Of a stretch of DNA of 64,000 nt, positions 1 through 9,400 are shown piece after piece. A program made the translations under genes and the position numbers. The stretch's first letter is position 1. Every line of letters starts with the position of its first letter. The stretch covers positions 1 to 64,000 of the forward strand of contig NZ_BOOB01000045.1 of assembly GCF_016863015.1 (NCBI RefSeq), in the 5' to 3' direction. Under the pieces are notes generated by a model. The model was not told where the DNA came from, ran no database searches, and was given only the letters and a program-made list of their open reading frames with translations. Source of the stretch: Microbispora amethystogenes. GTDB lineage: Bacteria; Actinomycetota; Actinomycetes; Streptosporangiales; Streptosporangiaceae.

Positions 1-140
1 CCCGCGGCGTAGATGTCACACGGACCCTGCGTCGCGGCCTGCGACGGTGCGGACAGACCGGTCAGCAGACCGGCCGTGAGCGTGATCGCCGAGCCGACGG
101 CCAGCGATGCCGTCTTCAGGCGTCGTAATGCGGAGATCAT
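1..140 (-). CDS. alpha-L-arabinofuranosidase, GH54 (N-terminal part only)
   Basis: Only the first 46 codons lie in the window; the gene runs off the left edge. The N-terminus is a signal peptide: basic start, hydrophobic stretch rich in Ala/Leu/Thr, then an APSQA-A type cleavage site. The mature start reads TQGPCDIYAAG, which is the conserved beginning of the GH54 (ArfB) catalytic domain. GH54 enzymes release terminal arabinose from arabinan and arabinoxylan outside the cell. The ATG at 140 is preceded by an AAGG ribosome site about 7 nt away. A 14-bp palindrome lies 58 bp upstream. The neighbouring GH43 arabinanase gene carries nearly the same operator, so co-regulation is likely. Family call is from the short N-terminus only. 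Confidence 0.75.
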   Translation of the reverse strand, partial: MISALRRLKTASLAVGSAITLTAGLLTGLSAPSQAATQGPCDIYAA

Positions 141-197
141 GATGACCTTTTTCGCCCTTCTGGTGGGGGTGTTTCCGGCTGTCGTATGTGCTCTTCT

Positions 198-211
198 TGT
201 TAGCGCTAACA
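198..211. promoter_or_regulatory. LacI-family operator upstream of GH54 gene
   Basis: Perfect 14-bp palindrome TGTTAGCGCTAACA with the central GCGC typical of LacI-family operators. It sits 58 bp upstream of the GH54 start codon. A 12-of-14 match recurs in front of the GH43 gene at 1797-1810. The responsible repressor is not in the window. Confidence 0.7.
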
Positions 212-361
212 TTCACAACCGTGAGCCGCCGTCTCACAGTCATGCATGGGGATCGGTGCGCTCAGTTTTGACTTCTGACTCTCCCGCGTCAAGGCCCGAT
301 TTCCGGCCGCGGTGGAAATCGCGGTGGAAATTCCACGCCCGCGGCCGGTGCGATCGGGCGG

Positions 362-1780
362 TCAGTAGACGTAGGGCCAGCCCGCGCTGTCCCAGCCGAG
401 CTTGTTGATGCCGAGACGCGAGGAGCCGTCGTCGGCGTACCAGTGGTAGAAGAGGATGTCTCCGTCGTTGTCGGCGAGGACCGACTGGTGCCCGGGGCCG
501 TGGATGCTCCCGTGCCCGGCCAGCACCTGCGTGCCGCCTCCCGAGGTCATCGCCGTCCCGTTGCGGTCGACGTACGGTCCGGTGACCGAGGTGGAACGGC
601 CCACCATGATCCGGTACGTGCTCGACGCGCCCTTGCAGCACAGGTCGAAGGAGACGAACTGGTAGTAGTAGCCGCCGTGCCGGTAGATGAAGGGCGCCTC
701 GGTCGCTCCGCCGTTACGGCCCGAGATGCTGAGGATGGTGCTGTTCAGCCGCTTCCCGGTCGCCGGGTCGAGCTGGACCATCTTGATCCCCGACCAGAAC
801 GAGCCGAAGTCGAGCCACCAGCGGCCCTGGTCGTCGACGACGAGGTTGGGGTCGATGGCGTTCCAGTTGTCGGAGGTGTTCGACTCGATGACCAGGCCCT
901 GGTTGGTCCACGACCCCGACGCCCCGGTCGTGCTCGTCGCCAGGAAGATCCCCGAGTGGTTGGAGCCGAACGTCGAGGCGGCGTAGTACATGTAGTACCT
1001 GCCGTTGACGTACGTGATGTCCGGCGCCCACAGCGTGTTGCCGCCGTTGGTGTAGGCATGGGTCCACGAGGCCCCGCCGGGGAAGGCCACGCCCGCGTTG
1101 CGCCAGGCGGTCCGGTCGGTCGAGGTCTTGAGCGCGATGTTGTCGCCGGTGTACGCGAGCAGGTAGGAGCCGTCCGGCTTCTTGGTCACCTCGGGGTCGT
1201 GCGCGCTGACGTCGCCGGTCACGTAGCCCGGGTCGGGGTAGGAGACGAGCTTGACGAGCTGCCACTGCTGGTTGGCGCCGCCCAGGTCGGTGTACTGGGA
1301 GATGCGGCCGGCGTCGGCGGTGGACCACTCCCAGACTTCGAGCGCCTTGCCGCTGTTGCGGTTGATGAGCTTGACGTAGCCGCCGTCGGTGTCGACGACC
1401 CGGAACTGCTGGTTGGTGGCGTTCTTGTCGGCGTACTGGATGACGTCGGCCCCGTCGGCGGTCGAGCGGCCGGAGATGTCCACGACCTTGCCGCTGTGAC
1501 GCGACTTCAGGCGGTAGTAGCCGCCGCCGGAGTCGACGAACTGCCACTGCTGCCAGGCGCCGTCGTTGCGGGAGTACTGCACCAGCGGCGCGCCGTCGTT
1601 GGTGGCCCAGTTGTAGACGTCCAGAGCCTTGCCGCTGTTGCGGTTGACCAGCACGTACGACGCGTTCGTGTCGATCGTCGCCGCTTTCGCCGGGCCGGTC
1701 AGGACGAACCCGAGGCTCAGGGCCAGGAGCAACGTGAGCGCCGACGCCAGAGCGCCGCGTACCGGTGAACGGGCTTTCAT
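362..1780 (-). CDS. secreted GH43 endo-arabinanase with ricin-type (CBM13) lectin domain
   Basis: 472 aa. Residues 1-33 form a signal peptide (hydrophobic LLLALSLGFVL core, PAKA cleavage region). Residues about 35-180 form a beta-trefoil with three QxW repeats (QQWQF, NQQFR, NQQWQL), a ricin-B/CBM13 carbohydrate-binding domain. Residues about 185-472 are a GH43 five-bladed propeller: SAHDPEV carries the catalytic base Asp, NAIDPNLV the pKa-modulating Asp and ATEAPFIY the acid Glu. The TEAPF and GPGH motifs fit endo-1,5-arabinanases (subfamily 4/5-like). An AGGAGG site lies 8 nt before the ATG. It would cut arabinan backbones while the neighbouring GH54 trims side chains. Both genes carry the same operator. 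Exact subfamily and linkage are inferred. Confidence 0.88.
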   Translation of the reverse strand: MKARSPVRGALASALTLLLALSLGFVLTGPAKAATIDTNASYVLVNRNSGKALDVYNWATNDGAPLVQYSRNDGAWQQWQFVDSGGGYYRLKSRHSGKVVDISGRSTADGADVIQYADKNATNQQFRVVDTDGGYVKLINRNSGKALEVWEWSTADAGRISQYTDLGGANQQWQLVKLVSYPDPGYVTGDVSAHDPEVTKKPDGSYLLAYTGDNIALKTSTDRTAWRNAGVAFPGGASWTHAYTNGGNTLWAPDITYVNGRYYMYYAASTFGSNHSGIFLATSTTGASGSWTNQGLVIESNTSDNWNAIDPNLVVDDQGRWWLDFGSFWSGIKMVQLDPATGKRLNSTILSISGRNGGATEAPFIYRHGGYYYQFVSFDLCCKGASSTYRIMVGRSTSVTGPYVDRNGTAMTSGGGTQVLAGHGSIHGPGHQSVLADNDGDILFYHWYADDGSSRLGINKLGWDSAGWPYVY

Positions 1781-1796
1781 GAGGGATGCCTCCTAG

Positions 1797-1810
1797 TGTG
1801 AGCGTTAACA
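1797..1810. promoter_or_regulatory. LacI-family operator copy upstream of GH43 gene
   Basis: TGTGAGCGTTAACA matches the GH54 operator at 12 of 14 positions. It lies 17 bp before the GH43 start codon, just upstream of the AGGAGG ribosome site, so a bound repressor would block transcription or initiation. Confidence 0.6.
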
Positions 1811-1899
1811 TCGCGACGCGTGAGTGCCGGGGCTCCGTGTGCGGTCACCGGCACGTGCCTGTGCCGGTGTCCCGGTGAGGCGCTTGTAGGGTGCTGGTC

Positions 1900-2406
1900 G
1901 TGACCGGCGAGACCGACCTGCGCGAACTGCTGACCTCGATGCGCCCGCGGCCGAACCCCGGGCGTTACGTGTTCACCACCGTCGACGGCGACATCCCGCC
2001 GGGGGTCCGTCCGGTCGCCACGGTCGCCGAGCAGGAGGGGCTCACGCTGGTCGTGCCCCAGCGGGACGCCGACGCGGCGGGCCTCGAATACGACTACGTG
2101 GCAGGGTGGATCACGCTGGGGGTCCACTCGGCGCTCGACGCGGTCGGGCTGACCGCCGCCGTCGCGCGGGAACTCGCCGCGGCGGGGCTGAGCTGCAACG
2201 TCGTCGCCGGTTTCTATCATGATCACCTGTTCGTGCCGTACCAGCACGCCGCCCGGGCGGTCGGCGTGCTGGAGGACCTGTCGCGACGGTCGGCCCGGTC
2301 CCGGCGGCGGGAAGGGGAGCCGCCGCCGGGACCGGACGTCGCAGGGGACATCGCGGGGGACATCGCGGGGGACATCGCAGGGGACGCGGGCCGGGTCTAC
2401 CGGTAG
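1900..2406 (+). CDS. ACT-domain protein
   Basis: 168 aa from GTG 1900, chosen because AGGG at 1888-1891 gives 8-nt spacing; an in-frame GTG at 1891 lacks a site. The first half (GRYVFTTVDGDIP...VATVAEQEGLTLVVP) and second half (AWITL-like GWITLGVHSALDAVGLTAAVARELAAAGLSCNVVAGFYHDHLFVP) are the paired ACT folds of the ACT_3/ACT_7 type, small amino-acid-binding regulatory domains. The ligand is unknown. The last 30 residues are an Arg/Pro-rich tail ending in three GDIA repeats, and the stop codon overlaps the converging pectate lyase gene by 10 bp. It stands alone, with no obvious functional partner. Confidence 0.75.
   Translation: MTGETDLRELLTSMRPRPNPGRYVFTTVDGDIPPGVRPVATVAEQEGLTLVVPQRDADAAGLEYDYVAGWITLGVHSALDAVGLTAAVARELAAAGLSCNVVAGFYHDHLFVPYQHAARAVGVLEDLSRRSARSRRREGEPPPGPDVAGDIAGDIAGDIAGDAGRVYR
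2344..2379 (+). repeat. 3 x 12-bp in-frame tandem repeat
   Basis: Three copies of GGGGACATCGCG (last copy ends in A) encode GDIA-GDIA-GDIA in the disordered tail of the ACT protein, directly before its stop codon. Confidence 0.9.
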
Positions 2407-3263
2407 ACGATGTCCGACGACGAGTAGAGGCAGTTGACGCCGTCGGCGCCGCTGCCGATCCTTGTCGGCTCCCCGCTGGTCACGCCCTTGTACTTGTCGC
2501 AGACGACGACCTTCCTGCTGCCGTCGTTCACGATCGTGATCTGCGAGAAGCGCGCCGTGTCGCCGTAGTTGGTGTTGATGCCGGCGAGGACCTTGCCCGG
2601 CGTGGTCGCGGTGACGTTCTGGATCACGACGTTGCGCTTGTACTGCTTGGAGCAGTTGCCGCAGGACCGGTAGAGCTTGCCGAAGTTCTGCACCTGGAAG
2701 TTCTTGATGACCATGGTGCCCGGGCCGTTGTGCTGGAAGACCTTGTCGCTGGCGGCCCGCGCGCCGCCGCCGTCGACGGTCATCGTCTGCGACGACGAGG
2801 TGCCCTTGAAGGTCGCCGCGTCCTCGCCGACGTCCTCCCACCACACGTTCTGCAGCGTGCAGGTGCCCATGCAGTGGACGCCGTCGGCGGCGGGGGAGCC
2901 GAGGATGACGTTCTTCAGGACGGCGCCGTCGGCCAGCTTGAAGAGCGGCGACTGGCCCTCCTGCTGACCGCCCGAGCCCAGGGCGCCGGTGCCGTAGTAG
3001 CGCTTGAGTTTCCCGTCGTACGTCCCCGAGACGCTGATCGTCGCGCCGACGGCCTGCTGGCCGCTCGGGGAGGGCCAGGAGGCCAGCCGCGCCGCGGCCA
3101 GCGAGGCGGCCAGTGAGGTGGCAGGTGCGGCGGCGGGTGCGGCGGCGGGTGCTGCGGCCGGGACCGACGACGCGGAGGCGCCGCCGGCCGGTGCGGCCGC
3201 GAGCGCGATCCCCGCCGCCGAGGCGGCGACGAGCGCCGTACGGAGTCTTGCGAACGTGGTCAT
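2397..3263 (-). CDS. secreted pectate lyase, PL3 family
   Basis: 288 aa. Residues 1-30 are a signal peptide; residues 33-60 are a low-complexity Ala/Pro linker of repeated PAA units. From about residue 65 a short parallel beta-helix of PL3 type follows: SGTYDGKLKRYYGTGALG, then LFKLADGAVLKNVILGSPAADGVHC, NVWWEDVGEDAATFKG, VFQHNGPGTMVIKNF and LYRSCGNC. The DGVHC and VWWEDVGEDA(A/L)T motifs are diagnostic for PL3 and hold the Ca-binding acidic residues. The enzyme cleaves polygalacturonate by beta-elimination outside the cell. It fits the pectin/arabinan theme of the two upstream hydrolases but lacks their operator. The tail converges on and overlaps the ACT gene. Confidence 0.9.
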   Translation of the reverse strand: MTTFARLRTALVAASAAGIALAAAPAGGASASSVPAAAPAAAPAAAPATSLAASLAAARLASWPSPSGQQAVGATISVSGTYDGKLKRYYGTGALGSGGQQEGQSPLFKLADGAVLKNVILGSPAADGVHCMGTCTLQNVWWEDVGEDAATFKGTSSSQTMTVDGGGARAASDKVFQHNGPGTMVIKNFQVQNFGKLYRSCGNCSKQYKRNVVIQNVTATTPGKVLAGINTNYGDTARFSQITIVNDGSRKVVVCDKYKGVTSGEPTRIGSGADGVNCLYSSSDIVYR

Positions 3264-3281
3264 TCACACTCCAGTGAGGGA

Positions 3282-3302
3282 CACGGCGGTGAGACCGCCG
3301 TG
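3282..3302. promoter_or_regulatory. inverted repeat in pectate lyase leader
   Basis: Perfect 9-bp inverted repeat CACGGCGGT / ACCGCCGTG with a 3-nt spacer, about 19 bp upstream of the pectate lyase start codon. It could be an operator or a leader hairpin masking the ribosome site. Function is not shown. Confidence 0.4.
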
Positions 3303-3917
3303 CGCGGTGGCGCCGGCCGAGGGTGCCCGGCCGGCCTGTTCGGATGTGCGAACCGGACGCGGGCAGCGGAACAGGCCCGGGCACACCGGATCCGTGGAGC
3401 CGGCGACCTGTTCGCTTCCCGTGTCCGCGGGGCGGCGATCCCGCCCGGTTCACCCTGATCGAGCCGTGGACCATGACGACGGACACGACGACGTGACGTG
3501 ACGGTCCAGGCACGTGAAACACACGGCCCGCCGCGTCGCCGGACGCGGCACGCGCGTGCCACTTCCGGCGACCCCCGCCGCCACCACCACCCAGGCAGGG
3601 GAGCCGTCTCGGGACAGTGTGAAAACGACCATGAAGGGTGTCAAGGCACGAGAGACGCTTGCCCGGTCCCGCCGCTCGTGACTCGGTGGCGGCCGAGGCG
3701 ACCGGCCCGGAAGTCGCACAGGTACGGCGCGTGCCGGGCCACCGGCGCGTGGCGCCGGGCTCCGCCCCGCACCGGAGGCCGATCCTCTGGAAGTTTCATG
3801 GATCTTCGCCCGGGCCGCCGTCCCACGGTGACCTGGCACGCGCCCTCTCCCGGTCTCCGGGGAGGATAGGTTGGCTCCCGATCATCTGGCGCGAGTCGCT
3901 CCTGGGAGGTGCGGGAC
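3303..3917. other. gene-free stretch between pectate lyase and kinase genes
   Basis: About 600 bp. Open frames exist here but show no recognisable protein, no ribosome site and Arg/Pro-rich composition typical of non-coding high-GC DNA. It presumably holds the divergent promoters of the two flanking genes; I could not pick out a convincing -10/-35 pair. Confidence 0.5.
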
Positions 3918-5684
3918 GTGGTGCCGTCCGTACTCGGCGGTCGTTACGAGCTGGAGGACCTGATCGGCCGGGGCGGGATGGGCGAGGTCTGGCGGGGCCG
4001 GGACCTACGGGCCCACCGCCCGGTCGCGGTCAAGATCCTCGCGCCGCAGGTCGCCGGGCTCGCCTCGCGGGAGCGCTTCGCCCGGGAGGCCCGCGCCGCC
4101 GCGCGGATCGTCCACCCCAACGTGGTGACCGTGCTGGACGTCGGCGAGGAGGACGCCCGGCCCTACCTGGTGATGGAACTGCTCACCGGCCGCAGCCTGG
4201 CCGAGGAACTGGCCGACCGGGGCCGCTACTCCGTGGCTGAGGCGTGCGACCTGACGAGCCAGGCCGCCGCCGGGCTGGACGCCGCGCATCGCGCGGGGGT
4301 CGTGCACCGGGACGTCAAGCCCGCCAATCTGCACCGTACGGCGAGCGGCGCGCTCAAGGTGGTCGACTTCGGCGTCGCACAGGTCGCGACGGAGGCGGCG
4401 CGGCTCACCGCGGTGGGCGCCTTCGTCGGCACCGCCGCCTACCTCGCTCCCGAACAGATCGAGGGCCGGGGGGCCGGGGCGGCCTGTGACCTCTACGCCC
4501 TGGGGTGCGTCTGCTACGAGCTGCTGTGCGGGCAGCCGCCGTTCACCGGTTCGGCTCCGGAACTGGTGTACCGGCACATCCACCAGGATCCGGTGCCGCC
4601 GAGCCGGCACCGGCCGGACATCCCGGCCGAGCTGGAGCGGCTGATCCTCGCGCTGCTGGCCAAGGACCCCGCCGCCCGCCCCGCCGGCGCGGAGGCCGCG
4701 CGCCGGGTCCTCGCCGCCGTCGCCCTCGCCACCGGACAGGCCCCGCACCCGGCCGCCTCGCATCCGTCCGGGTCGCATCCGTCCGGGTCGTACCCGGCCG
4801 CCTCGCATCCGTCCGGGTCGTTCCCCGCCGGCGCTTCCGGAAGCACAGGCGTTTCCGGAAGCGCCGGGACGGCGACGCCGCCCGGGTCCCACACCTTCCC
4901 CGGACGGATGTCCGGCGAGAACGCGGCCGCGGCCGGGATCTTCCCGGGAAACCCGGGGGACTCCGGCGGGGGTGGCGCCCGCGCGGGGGACACCGCGCTG
5001 CTGGACGTCCCCTCCTTCGACGGGCCGCCGTCCGGCGGGCGGCGATTCGACGGGCCGCTTGGCGGGCCGCCGTACGGGGGGCCGTCGCCGGGCGGGCCGT
5101 CCGGGCCGCCGGTGGCGGGCGGGTCGCCCGAGCGGCGGACGCTCATCCGGCTCGGCGCGGCGGTGGGGGGACTGGCAGTGATCGTCATCGGGGTGGCGGC
5201 GCTGTCCGGCCCCGGAGGGCCGAGCGGCTCCACCGCCGCCGCCCCCACGGCGACGGCCACCCGCGCCGAGACCTCACCCGCTCCGGCGCGGACCGCCTCG
5301 CCGCGCCCGACGCCCCGGCCCGCGACACCGAGGGCGTCCAGCAGGCCGACGGCCGCGCCCACCCCGGCCGCGCGCCGTGTCTACGGGGGATATCAGGAGT
5401 GGCTGGCCGCGTTCGACCACGCCGTACAGGAGCAGGAGAGCCAGGGCGGCATCGAGCAGGGGCTGGCCCGCCGGGCGCACGACACGATCAGGAAGGCGGC
5501 CAGGGATCTTCTCCACGACCGGGGCAGGGGCAGGGGAGACAAGGGCGCGAGGCGGGTCTACGACCTGGTTCGCGAGCTACAGAAGGCGCATGGCGACGGC
5601 CGCCTCGCCGACGGCCCGCTGACGAGCTTCCTGAACACCACCGGCGTCGGCACCGGCGGCGGCGCGGGCCACCGCCCGCGCTGA
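3918..5684 (+). CDS. PknB-type serine/threonine protein kinase, single-pass membrane
   Basis: 588 aa from GTG 3918. GGGAGG at 3904-3909 gives 8-nt spacing, and an in-frame GTG at 3909 would overlap that site. Residues about 9-265 are a Hanks kinase: GRGGMGEVW glycine loop, VAVKIL lysine, HRDVKPAN catalytic loop, VVDFGVA (DFG), GTAAYLAPEQ and DLYALGC. Residues about 270-415 are a long Gly/Ser/Pro linker containing HPSGS and GPPxGGP repeats. A single transmembrane helix (VGGLAVIVIGVAALSG) follows, then a Thr/Pro-rich stretch and an external 95-residue domain without PASTA repeats. The external part (GGYQEWLAAFDHAVQ...) is helical and unassigned. It would transmit an outside signal to cytoplasmic phosphorylation. 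Confidence 0.9.
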   Translation: MVPSVLGGRYELEDLIGRGGMGEVWRGRDLRAHRPVAVKILAPQVAGLASRERFAREARAAARIVHPNVVTVLDVGEEDARPYLVMELLTGRSLAEELADRGRYSVAEACDLTSQAAAGLDAAHRAGVVHRDVKPANLHRTASGALKVVDFGVAQVATEAARLTAVGAFVGTAAYLAPEQIEGRGAGAACDLYALGCVCYELLCGQPPFTGSAPELVYRHIHQDPVPPSRHRPDIPAELERLILALLAKDPAARPAGAEAARRVLAAVALATGQAPHPAASHPSGSHPSGSYPAASHPSGSFPAGASGSTGVSGSAGTATPPGSHTFPGRMSGENAAAAGIFPGNPGDSGGGGARAGDTALLDVPSFDGPPSGGRRFDGPLGGPPYGGPSPGGPSGPPVAGGSPERRTLIRLGAAVGGLAVIVIGVAALSGPGGPSGSTAAAPTATATRAETSPAPARTASPRPTPRPATPRASSRPTAAPTPAARRVYGGYQEWLAAFDHAVQEQESQGGIEQGLARRAHDTIRKAARDLLHDRGRGRGDKGARRVYDLVRELQKAHGDGRLADGPLTSFLNTTGVGTGGGAGHRPR

Positions 5685-5692
5685 CCGTATCC

Positions 5693-5743
5693 GCGACGCC
5701 CGGGACACCGCGACGCCTGGGACACCGCGACGCCCGGGACCTC
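5693..5743. repeat. 3 x 17-bp tandem repeat after kinase gene
   Basis: Three near-identical copies of GCGACGCCYGGGACACC (5693-5709, 5710-5726, 5727-5743) start a few bases after the kinase stop codon, in the gap before the converging Lrp gene. Non-coding. Confidence 0.85.
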
Positions 5744-5801
5744 CGGGCGTTCGGAACGCGCGGACCTCGGAACGCAGGGGCTCTGCGAGCCGCCCGGGGG
5801 A

Positions 5802-6371
5802 TCAGCGGGGAGGGCGGCGACCGGATTCTCCGGCCGGGCCGGTGTCTGCGGCCGACCTGGTGTCTCTGGCTGCCCCGGTGTCTCCGGCCGGCCCGGTGTC
5901 GCGGGTCCAGGAGCCGAGCACCAGCAGGGTCTTGGTGCCGGTCACGTCACCGGCCCGGCGCAGGCGATCGATCACCTGCTGAAGGTGGCTCAGGTCGCGC
6001 ACGCGGACGTGGATGAGCGCGTCCGGGTCGCCGGCGATCGTGAACACCTCCTGCACCTCGGGCACGTCCGTCGCGGTGCGGATGATCTTCGAGACCGGGG
6101 TCGTGCCGGGATACCGCAGTTCGGTGAACGCCTCGATGCCCCAGCCGAGCTTGGCGTAGTCGACCCGCACGGTGAAGCCGGTGATGACGCCGATCTCACG
6201 CAGCCGGTCGACGCGCCGCTTCACCGCGGCCACCGAGAGGCCGATCTCGGCCGCCATCTCCGAGAAGGTCCTGCGCCCGTCCTCGCGCAGCAGGCGTAGC
6301 ACCTGGTGGTCGATCTCGTCTATCTCCGCGATGGGGCCACCTCCGTAACCGACGCAAAGAACAGTACTCAT
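5802..6371 (-). CDS. Lrp/AsnC-family transcriptional regulator
   Basis: About 189 aa from ATG 6371. The core EIDEIDHQVLRLLREDGRRTFSEMAAEIGLSVAAVKRRVDRL is the winged HTH; a RAM (ligand-binding) domain follows, ending near LVLGSW. The last 30 residues (DTGPAGDTGAARDTRSAADTGPAGES) are a repetitive tail absent from typical family members. Divergent from the indolepyruvate oxidoreductase gene, so it probably controls amino-acid catabolism through that promoter. The start is uncertain. The conserved protein begins about at the IAEIDEID segment, which follows GGAGGTGG by 4 nt with an in-frame ATC and no ATG or GTG. Confidence 0.85.
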   Translation of the reverse strand: MSTVLCVGYGGGPIAEIDEIDHQVLRLLREDGRRTFSEMAAEIGLSVAAVKRRVDRLREIGVITGFTVRVDYAKLGWGIEAFTELRYPGTTPVSKIIRTATDVPEVQEVFTIAGDPDALIHVRVRDLSHLQQVIDRLRRAGDVTGTKTLLVLGSWTRDTGPAGDTGAARDTRSAADTGPAGESGRRPPR

Positions 6372-6401
6372 ATGAGAGCGATTCTTCATAGTTTTGCGTC
6401 G
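6350..6401. promoter_or_regulatory. inverted repeat at divergent Lrp / oxidoreductase promoter
   Basis: CGACGCAAA at 6350-6358 and its exact complement TTTGCGTCG at 6393-6401 flank a relatively AT-rich 34-bp segment containing CATATG. This is the expected place for Lrp-type binding between the divergent genes. The left arm falls inside the Lrp reading frame if the ATG at 6371 is used. Confidence 0.45.
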
Positions 6402-6487
6402 TGGCCGCCGTCTGCCGCGCCGTGCTTGCGTACGGGGCGGGAGATTGCTGTGCTGTGGGTCACCCCCCAGTAGCCCAGGAGGTTCGC

Positions 6488-9400
6488 GTGAGTGTGAGCA
6501 TGTCTCCGCGTCCCGTCTCGCTCGACGACAGGTACGCCGCCGAGAGCGGCACCGTGCTGATGTCGGGCGTCCAGGCGCTGGTCCGCCTGACCCTTGAGCA
6601 GCGCCTCCTGGACGAGGCGCGCGGCCTGGACACGCGGGTCTTCGTCTCCGGATATCCGGGCTCGCCGCTCGGCGGGGTCGACCTGGAGATGGCGCGGGCC
6701 GCGCGGTTCCTGGCGGCGGCGGGCGTGGTGGCCAGGCCCGCGCTGAACGAGGAGCTCGCCGCGACGGCGGTCGCCGGCACGCAGTTGCTCGACCAGCTGC
6801 CGGGCCGCCGGCACGAGGGCGTGACCGGCTTCTGGTACGGCAAGAACCCCGGCCTCGACCGCGCCGCGGACGCGATCCGGCACGGCAACATCGCCGGCAC
6901 GGCGGCGCTCGGCGGCGCGGTGGCCTGGATCGGCGACGACCCCGGCAGCAAGTCGTCGACCGTCCCCAGCACGTGCGAGCCGATGTGCCAGAGCCTGACG
7001 ATGCCGCTGTTCGCCCCCGGTTCGGTGGCGGAGATCATCGAGCTCGGGCTGCACGCCGTGGCGCTGTCGCGGGCCACCGGCCTGTGGGCCGGAATGAAGA
7101 TCGTCACCGACGTCGCCGACTCCTCGGCGACCGTCGACCTCGGGCCGCTTCGTGCGGGCGTCCCCGCGCCGGACCGCACCCCCCGTGGGGCGCCGCCCAC
7201 CCTGGTCGGCCCGGCCTCGCTCGACGCCGAGCACGACATGCTCACCCGCCGGCTCGGCCTGGCCCGCGAGTACGCCCGCGCCCAGGGCCTCAACCGGGTG
7301 ACGCACGACGCGCCGCGGGCCACGACGGGCGTGCTCGCGTCCGGCACCTCCTACGCGGTGGTCCTGCGCGCCCTCGCCGATCTCGGTCTGGACGAGACCG
7401 CGATGGACGACCTCGGCCTGCGGCTCATCCGGCTCGCGATGCCCTACCCTCTCGCGTACGACCACCTCGCGGACATGGCCGCCGGCCTCGACCGGGTGCT
7501 GGTGGTCGAGGACAAGGTGCCGTTCCTGGAGGGCCACCTCAAGCAGGCGTTGTACGACACCGATCACCGGCCCGACGTCGTGGGCCGCGAACTGCTGACC
7601 GCCCGCGGCGCGCTCGCCGCCGAGGACGTCGCCGAGGCGCTCGCCGTCTGCCTCGGCAGGGAGCGGCTGCCCCGCCGCCCGGTCGCCCTGTCCGCCCGCC
7701 CGGCGGCGCGTCCCCTGCTGCCGCTGGTGGCGGCCCGCACCCCGTACTTCTGCTCGGGCTGCCCGCACAACATCTCCACCCGCGCCTCCGACGACACGCT
7801 GGTCGGCCCCGGCATCGGCTGCCACGCGATGGTCGCGCTGCACACCGAGGGGCGCGGCAGGCAGGTCGGCATCACGCAGATGGGCGGCGAGGGCGCCCTG
7901 TGGTTCGGCCTGGCTCCCTTCACCTCCGACCGGCACTTCACCCAGAACCTCGGCGACGGCACCTTCCACCACTCGGGCTCGCTGGCGATTCGCGCGGCCG
8001 TTGCCGCCGAGGTCCCGATCACGTACAAGCTGCTCTACAACGACGCGGTGGCGATGACCGGCGGCCAGCGCGCCGAGGGCCGTCTCGACGTGCCCGCGCT
8101 CACCCGGTCGCTGGCCGCCGAGGGGGTGCGCCGGATCGTGGTCACCACGCCCGAGCCGGAGACCTACCGCGGCGTCCGGCTGGCGCCGATCGCGTCCGTG
8201 CGGCACCGCGACGACCTCCCGGCGGTGGAACGGGAACTCGCCGAGGTCGACGGGGTGACCGTGCTGATCCACGACGACCGCTGCGCGGCGGAGGAGCGGC
8301 GGCTGCGCAAACGCGGCAAACTGCCCACGCCGACGGCCAAGGTGGTGGTCAACGAGCGGGTGTGCGAGGGCTGCGGCGACTGCGGCGACGCCTCCACCTG
8401 CCTGTCGGTCCAGCCGGTCGAGACCGAGTTCGGCCGCAAGACCCGCATCCACCAGGCGTCGTGCAACTCCGACCTGAGCTGCCTCAAGGGCGACTGCCCG
8501 TCGTTCCTGCTCGTCGAGCCCCGTCCGCGCTCCCAGGCCCGGGACGCGGTGCCCGCGCCGCCGGTCGCGCTGACCGAGCCGGCGCCGAGGTTCTCCGGGC
8601 GGCCGGTGCTGCTGCGGCTGCCCGGCATCGGCGGCACCGGCGTGGTCACCGTCTCGCAGATCCTCCAGATGGCCGCGCACCTGGACGGCCTGCACGCCGC
8701 CGGGCTCGACCAGACCGGGCTGGCGCAGAAGGGCGGCCCGGTCGTCAGCGACGTGCGCGTCTCCCCGCACCCGATCACGGGCTCGGTGCGCGCCACCCGG
8801 GGCGCGGCCGACGTCCTGCTCTGCTTCGACGTGCTCGGCGCCGCCGCGGACGGCACCCTCGCCGTCGCCTCGCCCGGGCGCACGGTCGCCGTCGTGAACA
8901 CCGCCATCGTGCCGACGGCCGCCATGATCTCCGGCCGCGCCGCGCTTCCCGGGCCCGAGGAGGCGCTCGCCCGCCTGGAGTCGGTCACCGTGCCGGGCGG
9001 CAACGTCCACCTGGACGCGGGCGCGCTGTCCGACGCGCTGTTCGGCGACCACATGCCCGCCAACCTCCTGCTGGTGGGCGCGGCCTACCAGCACGGCTGC
9101 CTGCCGTTCTCGGCGGACGCGATCGAGCGGGCGATCAGGCTCAACGGCGCCGCGGTCGAGACGAACCTCGCCGCCTTCCGGTGGGGCCGGGCCGCCGTGC
9201 TGGACCGCGAGGCCGTGTTCCGGGCCGCGATCCCGGGGACGTTCGTCCCTGAGGAGAACGCGGAGGGGAACGCGGACGAGACCCTGGAAGACGCGCTGGC
9301 CGTGCGGATCGCCGACCTGACCGGATACCAGAACGCCGGGTACGCCGGGTCGTACGCCCGCGAGGTGCGCCGGGTGGCGGCCCTCGCCGCCGAGCGCGCG

